From Clostridiales bacterium 1_7_47FAA (lineage in GTDB: Bacteria; Bacillota; Clostridia; Lachnospirales; Lachnospiraceae), in NCBI GenBank assembly GCA_000155435.1, contig DS990262.1:273071-337070 (forward strand): DNA of 64,000 bases, in the 5' to 3' direction. Each line of letters begins with the position of its first letter. Positions within the stretch are counted from its first letter, which is position 1. The notes under the pieces are model-generated. The model made no database searches and was not told the DNA's origin. It was given only the letters and a program-made list of their open reading frames with translations. The position numbers and the translations under genes were made by a program. This document shows, piece after piece, positions 51,333-59,657 of the stretch.

Positions 51333-51859
51333 AACATGTTTTTGTATTTGACGAGAATCGCTGCTGTGCCTGCTCTGCCTGTATGATGGGGTGTATGGAT
51401 CAGAATGATATTGATTTGGCGGCAGGAGAATCCTGCTTTAGGAAAACATACGATAATGAGGTAGAAATGGCGGATGGCAGCACCTACTGCGCTTATCTTT
51501 CTGCTGCCTGCATGCATTGTGTGGATGCACCATGTATTGCGGCCTGTCCGGTTGGATGCCTGATTAAGGATCAGGAAACCGGATTTACAATTTATGACAA
51601 CACCAACTGCATTGGCTGCAAAAGCTGCGCCCTGGCCTGTCCTTTCGGAGCTCCCCGTTACCGTCCATCAGATGGGAAGATGATTAAATGTGACGGATGC
51701 AATACGAGGGTAAAGTATGGCCTACAGCCTGCATGTGTCCGTGCCTGCTCTTTTGGCGCTTTAACCTGTGTGCCTGAGGATGAGTATATGGAAAATAATG
51801 AAAAAAAGGCATGTAATATGCTGCTGTCGCAGTTAAATCTGAAAAAAGTTAAACGATAA
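51329..51859 (+). CDS. Four-cluster ferredoxin subunit (DmsB/HycB type)
   Basis: A 176-residue iron-sulfur protein, overlapping the molybdoenzyme stop by 4 bp (ATGA). Four cysteine groups are visible: CCACSACMMGC, CMHCVDAPCIAACPVGC, CIGCKSCALACPFGAPRY and CDGCNTRVKYGLQPACVRAC, room for four 4Fe-4S clusters. It is the electron-transfer partner of the molybdenum subunit. No membrane anchor gene (DmsC or NrfD type) follows, which supports a soluble complex linked to NAD(P)H through the FAD protein. The next gene is convergent. Confidence 0.92.
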   Translation: MKHVFVFDENRCCACSACMMGCMDQNDIDLAAGESCFRKTYDNEVEMADGSTYCAYLSAACMHCVDAPCIAACPVGCLIKDQETGFTIYDNTNCIGCKSCALACPFGAPRYRPSDGKMIKCDGCNTRVKYGLQPACVRACSFGALTCVPEDEYMENNEKKACNMLLSQLNLKKVKR

Positions 51860-51863
51860 AACA

Positions 51864-51911
51864 AAAGCAGTTAATGGGCGATGGGTTCTCTTTCTGTCCA
51901 TTGGCTGCTTT
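51864..51911. terminator. Terminator between convergent genes
   Basis: AAAGCAGTTAATGG and CCATTGGCTGCTTT form a 14-bp stem with two G-U pairs and a 20-nt loop. The AAA and TTT ends serve both directions. Confidence 0.75.
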
Positions 51912-51927
51912 CTTCTTTCATACCCCT

Positions 51928-54060
51928 TCACCCGGCCCGGTACGTTGCCGGGGTAATCCCCGTAAGCTTCTTAAACAGCACATAAAAGTACTTAATATTC
52001 GAGAACCCCACGCTCTGGGCAATCTCCTCCACTGACAGGTCGGTCTGGCGCAGCAGGCGCATGCTTTCCTCCAGCCGGCAGGTATTGATATAGTCGTTGA
52101 TGGAACGGCCGTAGGAATTCTTGAACAGCCGACCCAGATAGGCATTGTTCATCTGGATCATATCCGCAATGCGCTGGGAATTGAGGCTGCTGTCGTGGTA
52201 GTGCTCCTGGACGATGCCCTTGATTTGTTTTGCCAGCTCGGAGTATTTTTCTGCCTTTTTCTCGCTGTAATTCTCACAGATGGCCACAAATGCGCGGTCA
52301 AATGCCTGGTCTATCTCGTCCAGGTCCTTAATCTGCTCCAGGGATTCCGGCAGCAGTTTCTGGCTGTCCTTTAGCAGTTCAGATGAAAATTCATTCAATA
52401 TATTGCAGATGGTATCCTCGGCCCGGTTGAGGATGTACTGGAAGTCATCATACCTGTAGTTGGCAATGGTGTCGCGGATTTCCTGCCATTTGGCCCTGCT
52501 CAGGTCCAGACTGCCGGACTTGAGGCGCACAATCAGGTCCGTAAAATCCCGGGTGGTCACGGTGTTGGCGGAAGCCTTTGTGAAAAGCGCTTCCTCCGGA
52601 ACCAGCCGGTCCTCCTGCTTCAGCACCAGGCTTAACCTGCGCAGCTCATGGAGATTGGAGGAATGCACCAGCAGACTGTCAAAGTCCGTGAACAGGACGC
52701 TTTGGAACAGGCGGCAGTCCAGTGTCCCTGACAGGTACAGGGCCAGGCTGTGATAGTCTTCCTCCGATTGGTAGACGCCGATGCAGGCATAAATATGGGA
52801 GGATTTGGTGACCACCAGCTCGGGATGCTGCTTCTCCACCAGCCCATAGATGTCCTTTCTGTGAAGGGCATGTATCAGCATAAGCCCAAAGGGACCTTCC
52901 ATATCCTTAAACAGCCGTGCAGATGATAGGGAAAGCTTACCTGCCAGCATGTCATAAAAAATCTGTTCCAGGCTGGTGCGCTCGGATCTGGACACCACGG
53001 CATCAATCTGCTCCTTCAGCGGAAGGGGCGGGGTATCCTGGACATCTGCCTCATCCCCTTCCAGGAACTTGTTGATGGTGGTGATGGCGTCCTTCATTTT
53101 CAGCATAGGCATCAGGGCGTAAATCAGCAGGATAAGCAGGGCGCAGCCAAAGACAGAGATTAATGTGACCATAAAATACACGACAATCTGCCGGAAGTAT
53201 AAAAGGCGGGGCAGGGCTTTGGACAGGGAGGAAATCTTCATATAGGTGTGCCCGGTGGTCAGGGATTCATAATACATGCAGATTTCCTTTTTCTTTTTGT
53301 TGATAAAATACCCGCTGTTTTTTTCGATTGTAATAAGCGGATAGTAGTCCGCATACTTTTCAAGGAGCGAATCGCTGGCCGATACCAGCACGTCTCCTTT
53401 TTTATTGATGACAATCAGGTCCGAGGACGGATTGGAAGCCAGCAGGGCCCGCTTGTACCATTCGCTTTTGACGGTGATGATCAGGGTGCTGGGTTTGGGG
53501 GAACCATTGGGATTAATCTCATAAAACATGAAGGTATAAAATTCCCGGCCCTCAGGTCCCTCCTCATGGCTGTAAATGGGCTTAAACCGGTTTTCGTTGG
53601 TGCGGTTCATCAGCAGTTCCCGGATCTGCGTGTTCCTGTAGGTATCGATGGACTGGTCCGGGAAGGACGGGTCTGTGGAGTATACCCGGTTGGTATATCC
53701 GTTATGGATGATGATGGACTCGGCAAATTCCGTGGAACTTAAGGACGTGTTCAGATCCCTGGTCATGTATACGCGGTCCGTATTGGAAAACGAAGTAGCG
53801 CCCATCATGGTTTTAACTGCATTGGAATAGAAAAGCTGCATCCCATAGTTCACAATGGATGAATTGATGGTTTCGGTCAGGGTATCAATCTGGATGGCAA
53901 AATCCCGGTTCAGGTCTGAGATGGAGTCGTAGGTGATGCGCTCAAATATGCGGAACAAGGTGAAAAAGACAGCGGAAAGCATCACGATAAATCCTGTGCC
54001 AAAGGCCAGGATGCGGATTGCCTGTCTGATTTTTTTCGATTCATATACCGGTTTATTCAT
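51928..54060 (-). CDS. Membrane-bound AraC-family regulator with extracytoplasmic sensor
   Basis: A 710-residue one-component sensor. ATG at 54060 follows GGAAGG. A first membrane helix (ILAFGTGFIVMLSAVFFTLF) is followed by an outside domain of about 240 residues of Cache-like build, then a second helix (VYFMVTLISVFGCALLILLI). The cytoplasmic part ends with an AraC DNA-binding domain, NSQRIADMIQMNNAYLGRLF and VEEIAQSVGFSNIKYFYVLF, then KKLTGITPATYR. Such proteins sense an outside solute and activate the neighbouring importer. It is divergent from the ABC operon at 54259, its probable target. Confidence 0.88.
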   Translation of the reverse strand: MNKPVYESKKIRQAIRILAFGTGFIVMLSAVFFTLFRIFERITYDSISDLNRDFAIQIDTLTETINSSIVNYGMQLFYSNAVKTMMGATSFSNTDRVYMTRDLNTSLSSTEFAESIIIHNGYTNRVYSTDPSFPDQSIDTYRNTQIRELLMNRTNENRFKPIYSHEEGPEGREFYTFMFYEINPNGSPKPSTLIITVKSEWYKRALLASNPSSDLIVINKKGDVLVSASDSLLEKYADYYPLITIEKNSGYFINKKKKEICMYYESLTTGHTYMKISSLSKALPRLLYFRQIVVYFMVTLISVFGCALLILLIYALMPMLKMKDAITTINKFLEGDEADVQDTPPLPLKEQIDAVVSRSERTSLEQIFYDMLAGKLSLSSARLFKDMEGPFGLMLIHALHRKDIYGLVEKQHPELVVTKSSHIYACIGVYQSEEDYHSLALYLSGTLDCRLFQSVLFTDFDSLLVHSSNLHELRRLSLVLKQEDRLVPEEALFTKASANTVTTRDFTDLIVRLKSGSLDLSRAKWQEIRDTIANYRYDDFQYILNRAEDTICNILNEFSSELLKDSQKLLPESLEQIKDLDEIDQAFDRAFVAICENYSEKKAEKYSELAKQIKGIVQEHYHDSSLNSQRIADMIQMNNAYLGRLFKNSYGRSINDYINTCRLEESMRLLRQTDLSVEEIAQSVGFSNIKYFYVLFKKLTGITPATYRAG

Positions 54061-54139
54061 ATTTTTACCTTCCACAGTATCGTTTAATTTTTGTAAGGTT
54101 TAAAAATTGTACATCGGTTTACTTCCGCATTTTTCATAC

Positions 54140-54168
54140 TTTACATAGTTTAGCATAAAATTTACAAT
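54140..54168 (+). promoter_or_regulatory. Promoter of the iron-type ABC importer operon
   Basis: TTTACA and TACAAT with a 17-bp spacer, about 90 bp before the start codon of the binding protein. The 198-bp divergent gap holds no gene. Confidence 0.6.
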
Positions 54169-54258
54169 CAAATCAACTGCAAAACAAACAAATTGCACAA
54201 GGGAATGTGAAAATTATCCCAGATGCAAAAATTAAACGTATTGAGGGAGGTATTATCT

Positions 54259-55377
54259 ATGAAGAAAACATTAGCAGTTATCCTGGCATCAGCAATGGCA
54301 GTGTCACTGACAGCCTGCGGCGGTTCCAAGGCGCCTGAGACAACGGCGGCAAAGACCGAGGCCCCTGCAGCAGATTCCAAAGCAGAAGACTCCAAAATGG
54401 AAGATAAGGCTGAGGACACCCAGGCAGCCAGCGGCGATGCCCAGGCGGCTTCTGACGCATCCGGCAATGTCATGCTCTACTCCTCCATGCAGGAAGACCA
54501 GCTTATGGCCATCAAGGAAGGGTTTGAAAAGAAGTATCCTAACATTAAGATGGATTATTACTTTGCAGGAACCGGCAAGGTCATCACAAAAATCGCAACC
54601 GAGCACCAGTCCGGGCAGGTGGCGGCAGACGTTATATGGGTAGGAGACCCGTCTGACTACATAGGATTTAAGAAGGAAGGCATTCTTGCAAAATACTCCT
54701 CTCCGGAAGCAGGCGCCATTGCGGATAAGTTCATTGATTCAGAAGGATATTACACCGGGGCGCGTATGATGAACATGTCCATCGGATATAACTCATCCCT
54801 GGTCACGGAGGAAGAGGCCCCCAAGTCATGGAATGACCTGCTGGATGCCAAGTGGAACAACCAGATTGTCATGACAGACCCGTCTTCCGCCGGAACAACC
54901 AAGTACTTTGTAGGGGCGCTGCTTTCCAGCCCTGACTACGGCGAGGAGTATTTCCAGAAATTAAAAGATAACGGATGCGAGCTGGAGTCCGGCACGACCG
55001 CAACCCATAACCAGGTAGCGGCCGGGGCTTATAAGGTCGGCATCATGCTGGATTATGTGACACAGAACCTGATGGATGAAGGCTCACCTTTGGGCTTTAC
55101 GTATATTGATTCCGACCTGGTATCCATCTTCTCCCCAATCGGTCTGGTGGAAGGATGCGCCAATGAGACAAACGGAAAGCTGCTGTATGATTTCATCCTT
55201 TCCAAGGAAGGCCAGGAAATCCTGGTTGAGAACAACCTGCTCTCTGTAAGGGATGACGTTGACCAGAAGGGCGCAAGCGTGGAAGACATTGCCAAGGCAG
55301 CCATGACAGTTGACCTCCAGTCCCTGTCTGATAATTCAGACCAGATCATCGACACATTTGACAAGATTTTTAAGTAA
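54259..55377 (+). CDS. ABC transporter substrate-binding lipoprotein (Fe(3+)/AfuA type)
   Basis: A 372-residue binding protein. ATG at 54259 follows GAGGGAGG; SLTAC with Cys20 is the lipobox, then an Ala/Glu/Asp/Lys-rich linker. The mature domain has VMLYSSMQEDQLMAIKEGFE, DVIWVGDPSDYIGFKKEG, GYNSSLVTEEEAPKSWNDLL and MTDPSSAGTTKYFVGALL, typical of the extracellular family that binds iron, but also phosphonates, thiamine, putrescine or sugar phosphates. The tyrosine pair used for iron is not evident, so a small organic or phosphorylated ligand is more likely. Confidence 0.87.
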   Translation: MKKTLAVILASAMAVSLTACGGSKAPETTAAKTEAPAADSKAEDSKMEDKAEDTQAASGDAQAASDASGNVMLYSSMQEDQLMAIKEGFEKKYPNIKMDYYFAGTGKVITKIATEHQSGQVAADVIWVGDPSDYIGFKKEGILAKYSSPEAGAIADKFIDSEGYYTGARMMNMSIGYNSSLVTEEEAPKSWNDLLDAKWNNQIVMTDPSSAGTTKYFVGALLSSPDYGEEYFQKLKDNGCELESGTTATHNQVAAGAYKVGIMLDYVTQNLMDEGSPLGFTYIDSDLVSIFSPIGLVEGCANETNGKLLYDFILSKEGQEILVENNLLSVRDDVDQKGASVEDIAKAAMTVDLQSLSDNSDQIIDTFDKIFK

Positions 55378-55436
55378 GGATATGGGTATGGATTCCAGGC
55401 AGGAATCCGGGTAAGGAACGTAAGTGTATGGATGCG

Positions 55437-55458
55437 GGGCCGGAAGAAGTTCCGGCCC
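55437..55458 (+). terminator. Hairpin after the binding-protein gene
   Basis: GGGCCGGAA and TTCCGGCCC, a perfect 9-bp stem with a GAAG tetraloop, followed by TGTTAAAT. Confidence 0.7.
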
Positions 55459-55468
55459 TGTTAAATGT

Positions 55469-55519
55469 AATGGATTAAATGGATTAGATTAGATGGATTG
55501 GATTAAATGGATTGGAATA
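55469..55519. repeat. 14-bp tandem repeats before the ATPase gene
   Basis: Three adjacent 14-bp units of pattern RATGGATTRGATTA at 55478, 55492 and 55506, with a partial unit before them. They fill the space between the hairpin and the ribosome binding site of the ATPase gene. Confidence 0.75.
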
Positions 55520-55540
55520 TAAGGGACAGGAGGAACTAGA

Positions 55541-56632
55541 ATGGCCAGTATCAAGTTTGACAACGTATCCTTTGCCTATGGGGACAATCAGATTTTAAAG
55601 AACTTTTCCCTGGACGTGGATGACAGCCAGATCATGTGCCTGGTAGGCCCGTCGGGATGCGGAAAAACCACATTAATCCGCTGCCTGCTGGGATTCAACA
55701 AGCCAAGTTCAGGGGAGATATGGATTGGGGACCGGTGTGTGTTCTCCCAGGCAAAGCGCATTAACATCCCGCCGGAGCGCCGCGGCGTGGGCGTGGTGTT
55801 CCAGGATTACGCCGTGTGGCCCCATATGACGGTCCTGGAAAATGTCTGCTATCCCATGAAGAAACGCAGGATGTCCAAGGCGGAGATTAAGCAGAAGGCG
55901 GAAAATGCCTTAAAGCAGGTCCGCATGACGGAATATGCCAATTATCTGCCCAGCCAGCTTTCCGGAGGGCAGCAGCAGCGTGTAGCCATTGCCAGGGCAT
56001 TGGTCAGCTCGGATGCGGTCATTGTCATGGATGAACCGATTACCAATCTGGACGCCAAGCTCCGTGAGGAAATGCTCATCGAGATACGGCAGATCCAGAA
56101 GAACATAGGCACCACGATTTTTTATATTACCCATGACCAGGAGGCGTCCCTGCAGCTGTGTGACAAGATGGCAATCATGAACCAGGATGGGGAGCTGTGC
56201 CAGCTTGGAGCGGACGAGGACATCATCCTCAGGCCGGCCAACCGGTTTGTGTTTGAGTTCATCGGCGTGTCCAATTTCTTTACACTGAGCAAACTGGGAA
56301 GTGACTGGTGCTTTGCAGGAAACAGGAAGCTGGTATTTGACGGGGAGGTTCCTGCGGGATTTGACAGGCAGGGGGTTGTGGATATGGGGGTCAGGCCCAA
56401 CAATATCACCTTTGACCCGGCTTCGCCTGTAAAGGCAAAGGTAAAGCGCTCCGTATTCCTGGGGAGTGAATACGATTATTTTGTGGAGTTTGACGGCAGG
56501 GAGGTCCGTGTCCAGAAAAATGCTTTTGACGCCATGCATACAGGCGCAGTGGAACAGGAAGGGGATACGGTTGGACTTAGGTTCGTAAGTCCGGAGTTTT
56601 ATCCCGCTGCCGGAAAGGAGGAAGCCGTATGA
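55541..56632 (+). CDS. ABC transporter ATP-binding protein (FbpC/PotA type), first
   Basis: A 363-residue ATPase. Walker A is LVGPSGCGKTTLIRCLLG, the signature SQLSGGQQQRVAIARALV, and Walker B VIVMDEPITNLDAKLREE. The last 120 residues form a TOBE-like regulatory domain. It energises the permease encoded immediately downstream, overlapping it by 4 bp. A second ATPase of the same type closes the operon at 58367, so the importer may use an ATPase heterodimer. AGGAGG precedes ATG at 55541. Confidence 0.92.
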   Translation: MASIKFDNVSFAYGDNQILKNFSLDVDDSQIMCLVGPSGCGKTTLIRCLLGFNKPSSGEIWIGDRCVFSQAKRINIPPERRGVGVVFQDYAVWPHMTVLENVCYPMKKRRMSKAEIKQKAENALKQVRMTEYANYLPSQLSGGQQQRVAIARALVSSDAVIVMDEPITNLDAKLREEMLIEIRQIQKNIGTTIFYITHDQEASLQLCDKMAIMNQDGELCQLGADEDIILRPANRFVFEFIGVSNFFTLSKLGSDWCFAGNRKLVFDGEVPAGFDRQGVVDMGVRPNNITFDPASPVKAKVKRSVFLGSEYDYFVEFDGREVRVQKNAFDAMHTGAVEQEGDTVGLRFVSPEFYPAAGKEEAV

Positions 56633-58362
56633 CATTCAGGAGAAAACGCGCCATGACCAGCGGCTCGGAGCTGGCCGCCATGGAGGGCAGGAGGTTCGGC
56701 CTGGACCAGGCCATGACAGGTTTAAGCTTTGTACTGCTGCTCATCATTGTGGCAATTCCTATTTTCATGATTGTGTACAATGCATTTTTCTATGAGAATA
56801 AGTTTGATATCAGCCTTTTCATATCAGTCATAGGAAATGTAGATAACCTGAAGGCAATGTGGAATACAATCGTGATTGCCCTGGCAGTTACTTTATTCGG
56901 GACCATAATGGGCCTGTTCTATGCATGGCTTCTGGGACGGAGCGATATTCCGGCCAAAGGCTTCATGCGGGCCATGTTCACCATCCCTTATATGTTCCCT
57001 CCGTTCTTCGGGGCCATGGCGTGGGATCTGCTCTTTTCCGGCAGGGCCGGTTACGTGAACAAATGGCTGATGGCCACCTTCCATCTGGCCAATGCGCCCA
57101 TCAACATCAACAGCATCGGCGGCATCATATTCGTGGAGTGTTCTTATTACTTCCCATTTGTATTCATGCAGGTGGTAAGCGCGCTGGAGCGCATGGACCC
57201 CACGCTGGAGGAATCGGCCAGGATTGCAGGCGCGAAGCAGGGCCAGGTCATTGCAAAAATCACGATTCCGCTTGTAAAGCCCGCCATATCCGCAGGCGCG
57301 CTGCTGATACTGATTTCCTCGCTGGCACATTTCGGCGTGCCTTCCATCCTTGGTTTTTCCAAGAATATTTATACACTGCCAACCATGATATATGCACTGA
57401 TTTATAAATCCTCGGGAAGCTTTGAGGGAATCCGGCAGGGCGCGGCCCTTTCCATCCTTTTGGTGGCGGTGGTGTCGGTGGCCCTGGTAATCCAGAAGCG
57501 GGTGTTAAGTTCAGGCAGCTATGATATCATCAAGGGCAAATCCATGCGGCCCACGCTGATTAAGCTTAGAGGGGCAAAGTACCCCCTGCTGGCATTTGCC
57601 TGCCTGACACTGGTTGTCATTGTCGTGGTCCCGCTGGTGATGATATTCCTGGTAGCCCTTGTAAATGCATACGGACTGCCGCTTACGCCGGAAAACTTCT
57701 CACTGAAGAATTATCAGAAGGTGCTTACCTCACCGGCCACCCTGGATTCCATCAAGAACTCGCTGTTCCTGTCCGTCACGGCCGGAATCGTGTGTATGTT
57801 CTTAGGCGTCATGGTTGCATACGTCATCAACCGGATTAAGCCAAAGGGGAAAGGCGTCCTGGAAATCCTTTCCGTGCTTCCGTATTCAATACCGGGCACG
57901 GTGCTGGCAATCGGCGTCATCCTTTCCTGGTCCGGTTCCATTTTCGGAATCAAGCTTTATAATACCATTTGGATCATCCTGGTGGCATACATGGCAAGGT
58001 ATCTGTCCTTCTCCATGAAGAGCGCGTCCGCATCCCTGCAGCAGGTGAACTCGTCCCTGGAGGAAGCGTCCAGGGCCTGCGGCGCATCCCATACAGAATC
58101 CTTAAAGGATATCACCCTGCCCTTAATCCGGCCGGCCATGGTATCGGGCTTCTTCCTGATATTCCTTCCGGCCATGAGGGAGCTGACCACATCCATCCTT
58201 CTGTATGGGCCGTATACAAGGACATTGGGCGTGCAGATCTACTCCCTGCGCGATGCGGGCATGATACCCCAGGCGTCCGCCCTGGCATCACTGGCAATCC
58301 TGATCATTATTATATGTAATACAATTGTTACGCAAATCACCAAGGACAGGAAGGGAGCGTAA
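56629..58362 (+). CDS. ABC transporter permease, two fused pore domains (FbpB type)
   Basis: A 577-residue membrane protein with about 12 helices in two homologous halves. Each half has an EAA loop: LEESARIAGAKQGQVIAKIT in the first and LEEASRACGASHTESLKDIT in the second. One chain therefore forms the whole pore, as in FbpB and related iron, thiamine and phosphonate importers. Its start overlaps the ATPase stop (ATGA). The bound substrate is set by the lipoprotein at 54259. Confidence 0.92.
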   Translation: MTFRRKRAMTSGSELAAMEGRRFGLDQAMTGLSFVLLLIIVAIPIFMIVYNAFFYENKFDISLFISVIGNVDNLKAMWNTIVIALAVTLFGTIMGLFYAWLLGRSDIPAKGFMRAMFTIPYMFPPFFGAMAWDLLFSGRAGYVNKWLMATFHLANAPININSIGGIIFVECSYYFPFVFMQVVSALERMDPTLEESARIAGAKQGQVIAKITIPLVKPAISAGALLILISSLAHFGVPSILGFSKNIYTLPTMIYALIYKSSGSFEGIRQGAALSILLVAVVSVALVIQKRVLSSGSYDIIKGKSMRPTLIKLRGAKYPLLAFACLTLVVIVVVPLVMIFLVALVNAYGLPLTPENFSLKNYQKVLTSPATLDSIKNSLFLSVTAGIVCMFLGVMVAYVINRIKPKGKGVLEILSVLPYSIPGTVLAIGVILSWSGSIFGIKLYNTIWIILVAYMARYLSFSMKSASASLQQVNSSLEEASRACGASHTESLKDITLPLIRPAMVSGFFLIFLPAMRELTTSILLYGPYTRTLGVQIYSLRDAGMIPQASALASLAILIIIICNTIVTQITKDRKGA

Positions 58363-58366
58363 GATT

Positions 58367-59476
58367 ATGGCACAGGAACAGGTAATATTACAGCATGTTA
58401 CAAAGCGCTTCACAACCAGAACCATGGGCACGGTTACGGCGGTGGATGATTTTAACCTCAGCATAAAGGAAGGGGAGTGCTTCTCCTTCCTGGGGCCTTC
58501 GGGCTGCGGCAAGACCACCACGCTGCGTATGATAGCCGGGTTTGAGGATCTGTCAGAGGGGGAAATCCATCTCTGCGGGAAACCGGTGTCGGTCAAGTCA
58601 AAGAATCTGTATGTGCCGCCGGAGGAGAGAGGGCTTGGGATGGTGTTCCAGGCATTTGCGGTATGGCCCCATATGAATATATTTGACAATGTGGCATTTC
58701 CCTTAAAAATCCAGAAGGTCAATAAAACGGATATGACAAAACGGGTAAAGGAAGCCCTGCACCACTGCAGCCTGGATGGGCTGGAGGAGGTTTACCCATC
58801 CGACCTTTCCGGCGGCCAGCAGCAGCGGATTGCCCTGGCCAGGGCAATTGTCACCAATCCCAGGGTCATGCTTCTGGATGAACCCCTTTCCAATCTGGAT
58901 CCCAAGCTTCGGGAATCCATGCGGTTTGAGATTAAGGAGCTTCAGAGGAAGTTTAATTTCACCATTATCTTCGTCACCCATGACCAGTCCGAGGCCATGG
59001 CCATATCGGACCGGATGATGGTCTGCGACATGGGCAGGATCATGCAGATTGACACTCCGGAGAACCTCTACAGGAAACCTAACTCCAGGTTCGTCCACAG
59101 TTTCCTGGGCGAATCCACCTTCATGGATGTGGTCATCAAGGACAATAAGGCATATCCCAAGGGGGATATGGGCCAGTCCTTAAACCTGGCGGTTCCGGCT
59201 GATGCGGCCAGCGAGATGGTGGTGGCCACAAGACCTAACGCCATCCGGCTCACATCGGACCGTGGATTCAGGACCCATGTGGAGAAGAGGATATTCCTGA
59301 CAGACAGGACCGAGTATCTGGTGCCGGTGGGGGAACAGCTGGTGAAGGTGGAGACACCCCACCGGGTGGTATTCTCCCCGGGCGAGGCCTGCTGCATCGA
59401 TATCGCCGACCCCATGTGGTATCCGCTGGAAGATAAGAAGGCGGAGGAAGAGAGGATTAAGAGACAGCTGGTATGA
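58367..59476 (+). CDS. ABC transporter ATP-binding protein (FbpC/PotA type), second
   Basis: A 369-residue ATPase, start at 58367. Walker A FLGPSGCGKTTTLRMIAG, signature DLSGGQQQRIALARAIV, Walker B VMLLDEPLSNLDPKLRES, then a TOBE domain. It has the same domain order as the protein at 55541 but clearly diverges outside the motifs, so it is not a recent copy. A canonical DEPLSNLD is found here against DEPITNLD in the first. Gene order binding protein, ATPase, permease, ATPase is uncommon and may mean a mixed ATPase pair. Confidence 0.92.
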   Translation: MAQEQVILQHVTKRFTTRTMGTVTAVDDFNLSIKEGECFSFLGPSGCGKTTTLRMIAGFEDLSEGEIHLCGKPVSVKSKNLYVPPEERGLGMVFQAFAVWPHMNIFDNVAFPLKIQKVNKTDMTKRVKEALHHCSLDGLEEVYPSDLSGGQQQRIALARAIVTNPRVMLLDEPLSNLDPKLRESMRFEIKELQRKFNFTIIFVTHDQSEAMAISDRMMVCDMGRIMQIDTPENLYRKPNSRFVHSFLGESTFMDVVIKDNKAYPKGDMGQSLNLAVPADAASEMVVATRPNAIRLTSDRGFRTHVEKRIFLTDRTEYLVPVGEQLVKVETPHRVVFSPGEACCIDIADPMWYPLEDKKAEEERIKRQLV

Positions 59477-59506
59477 TTGGATGATTTGATACTGAAGGAT
59501 TAGCTG

Positions 59507-59532
59507 CCGCCCGGCCTATTTACGCCGGGCGG
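59507..59532 (+). terminator. First terminator hairpin after the ABC operon
   Basis: CCGCCCGGC and GCCGGGCGG, perfect 9-bp stem with an 8-nt loop. No U run follows, but a second hairpin does. Confidence 0.7.
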
Positions 59533-59553
59533 TATTCGTGCATGCCGTCATGG

Positions 59554-59591
59554 GCCGCACCCTGTTCTGTATGGACAGGGTGCGGCTTATT
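59554..59591 (+). terminator. Second terminator hairpin after the ABC operon
   Basis: GCCGCACCCTGT and ACAGGGTGCGGC, perfect 12-bp stem with a 9-nt loop, followed by TTATTTT. Confidence 0.85.
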
Positions 59592-59657
59592 TTGGTAGCC
59601 AAATGATTTGTTAGGGGGTATAATGGGGAAAGACAGTATATTTGCAGGAGGGGACAG

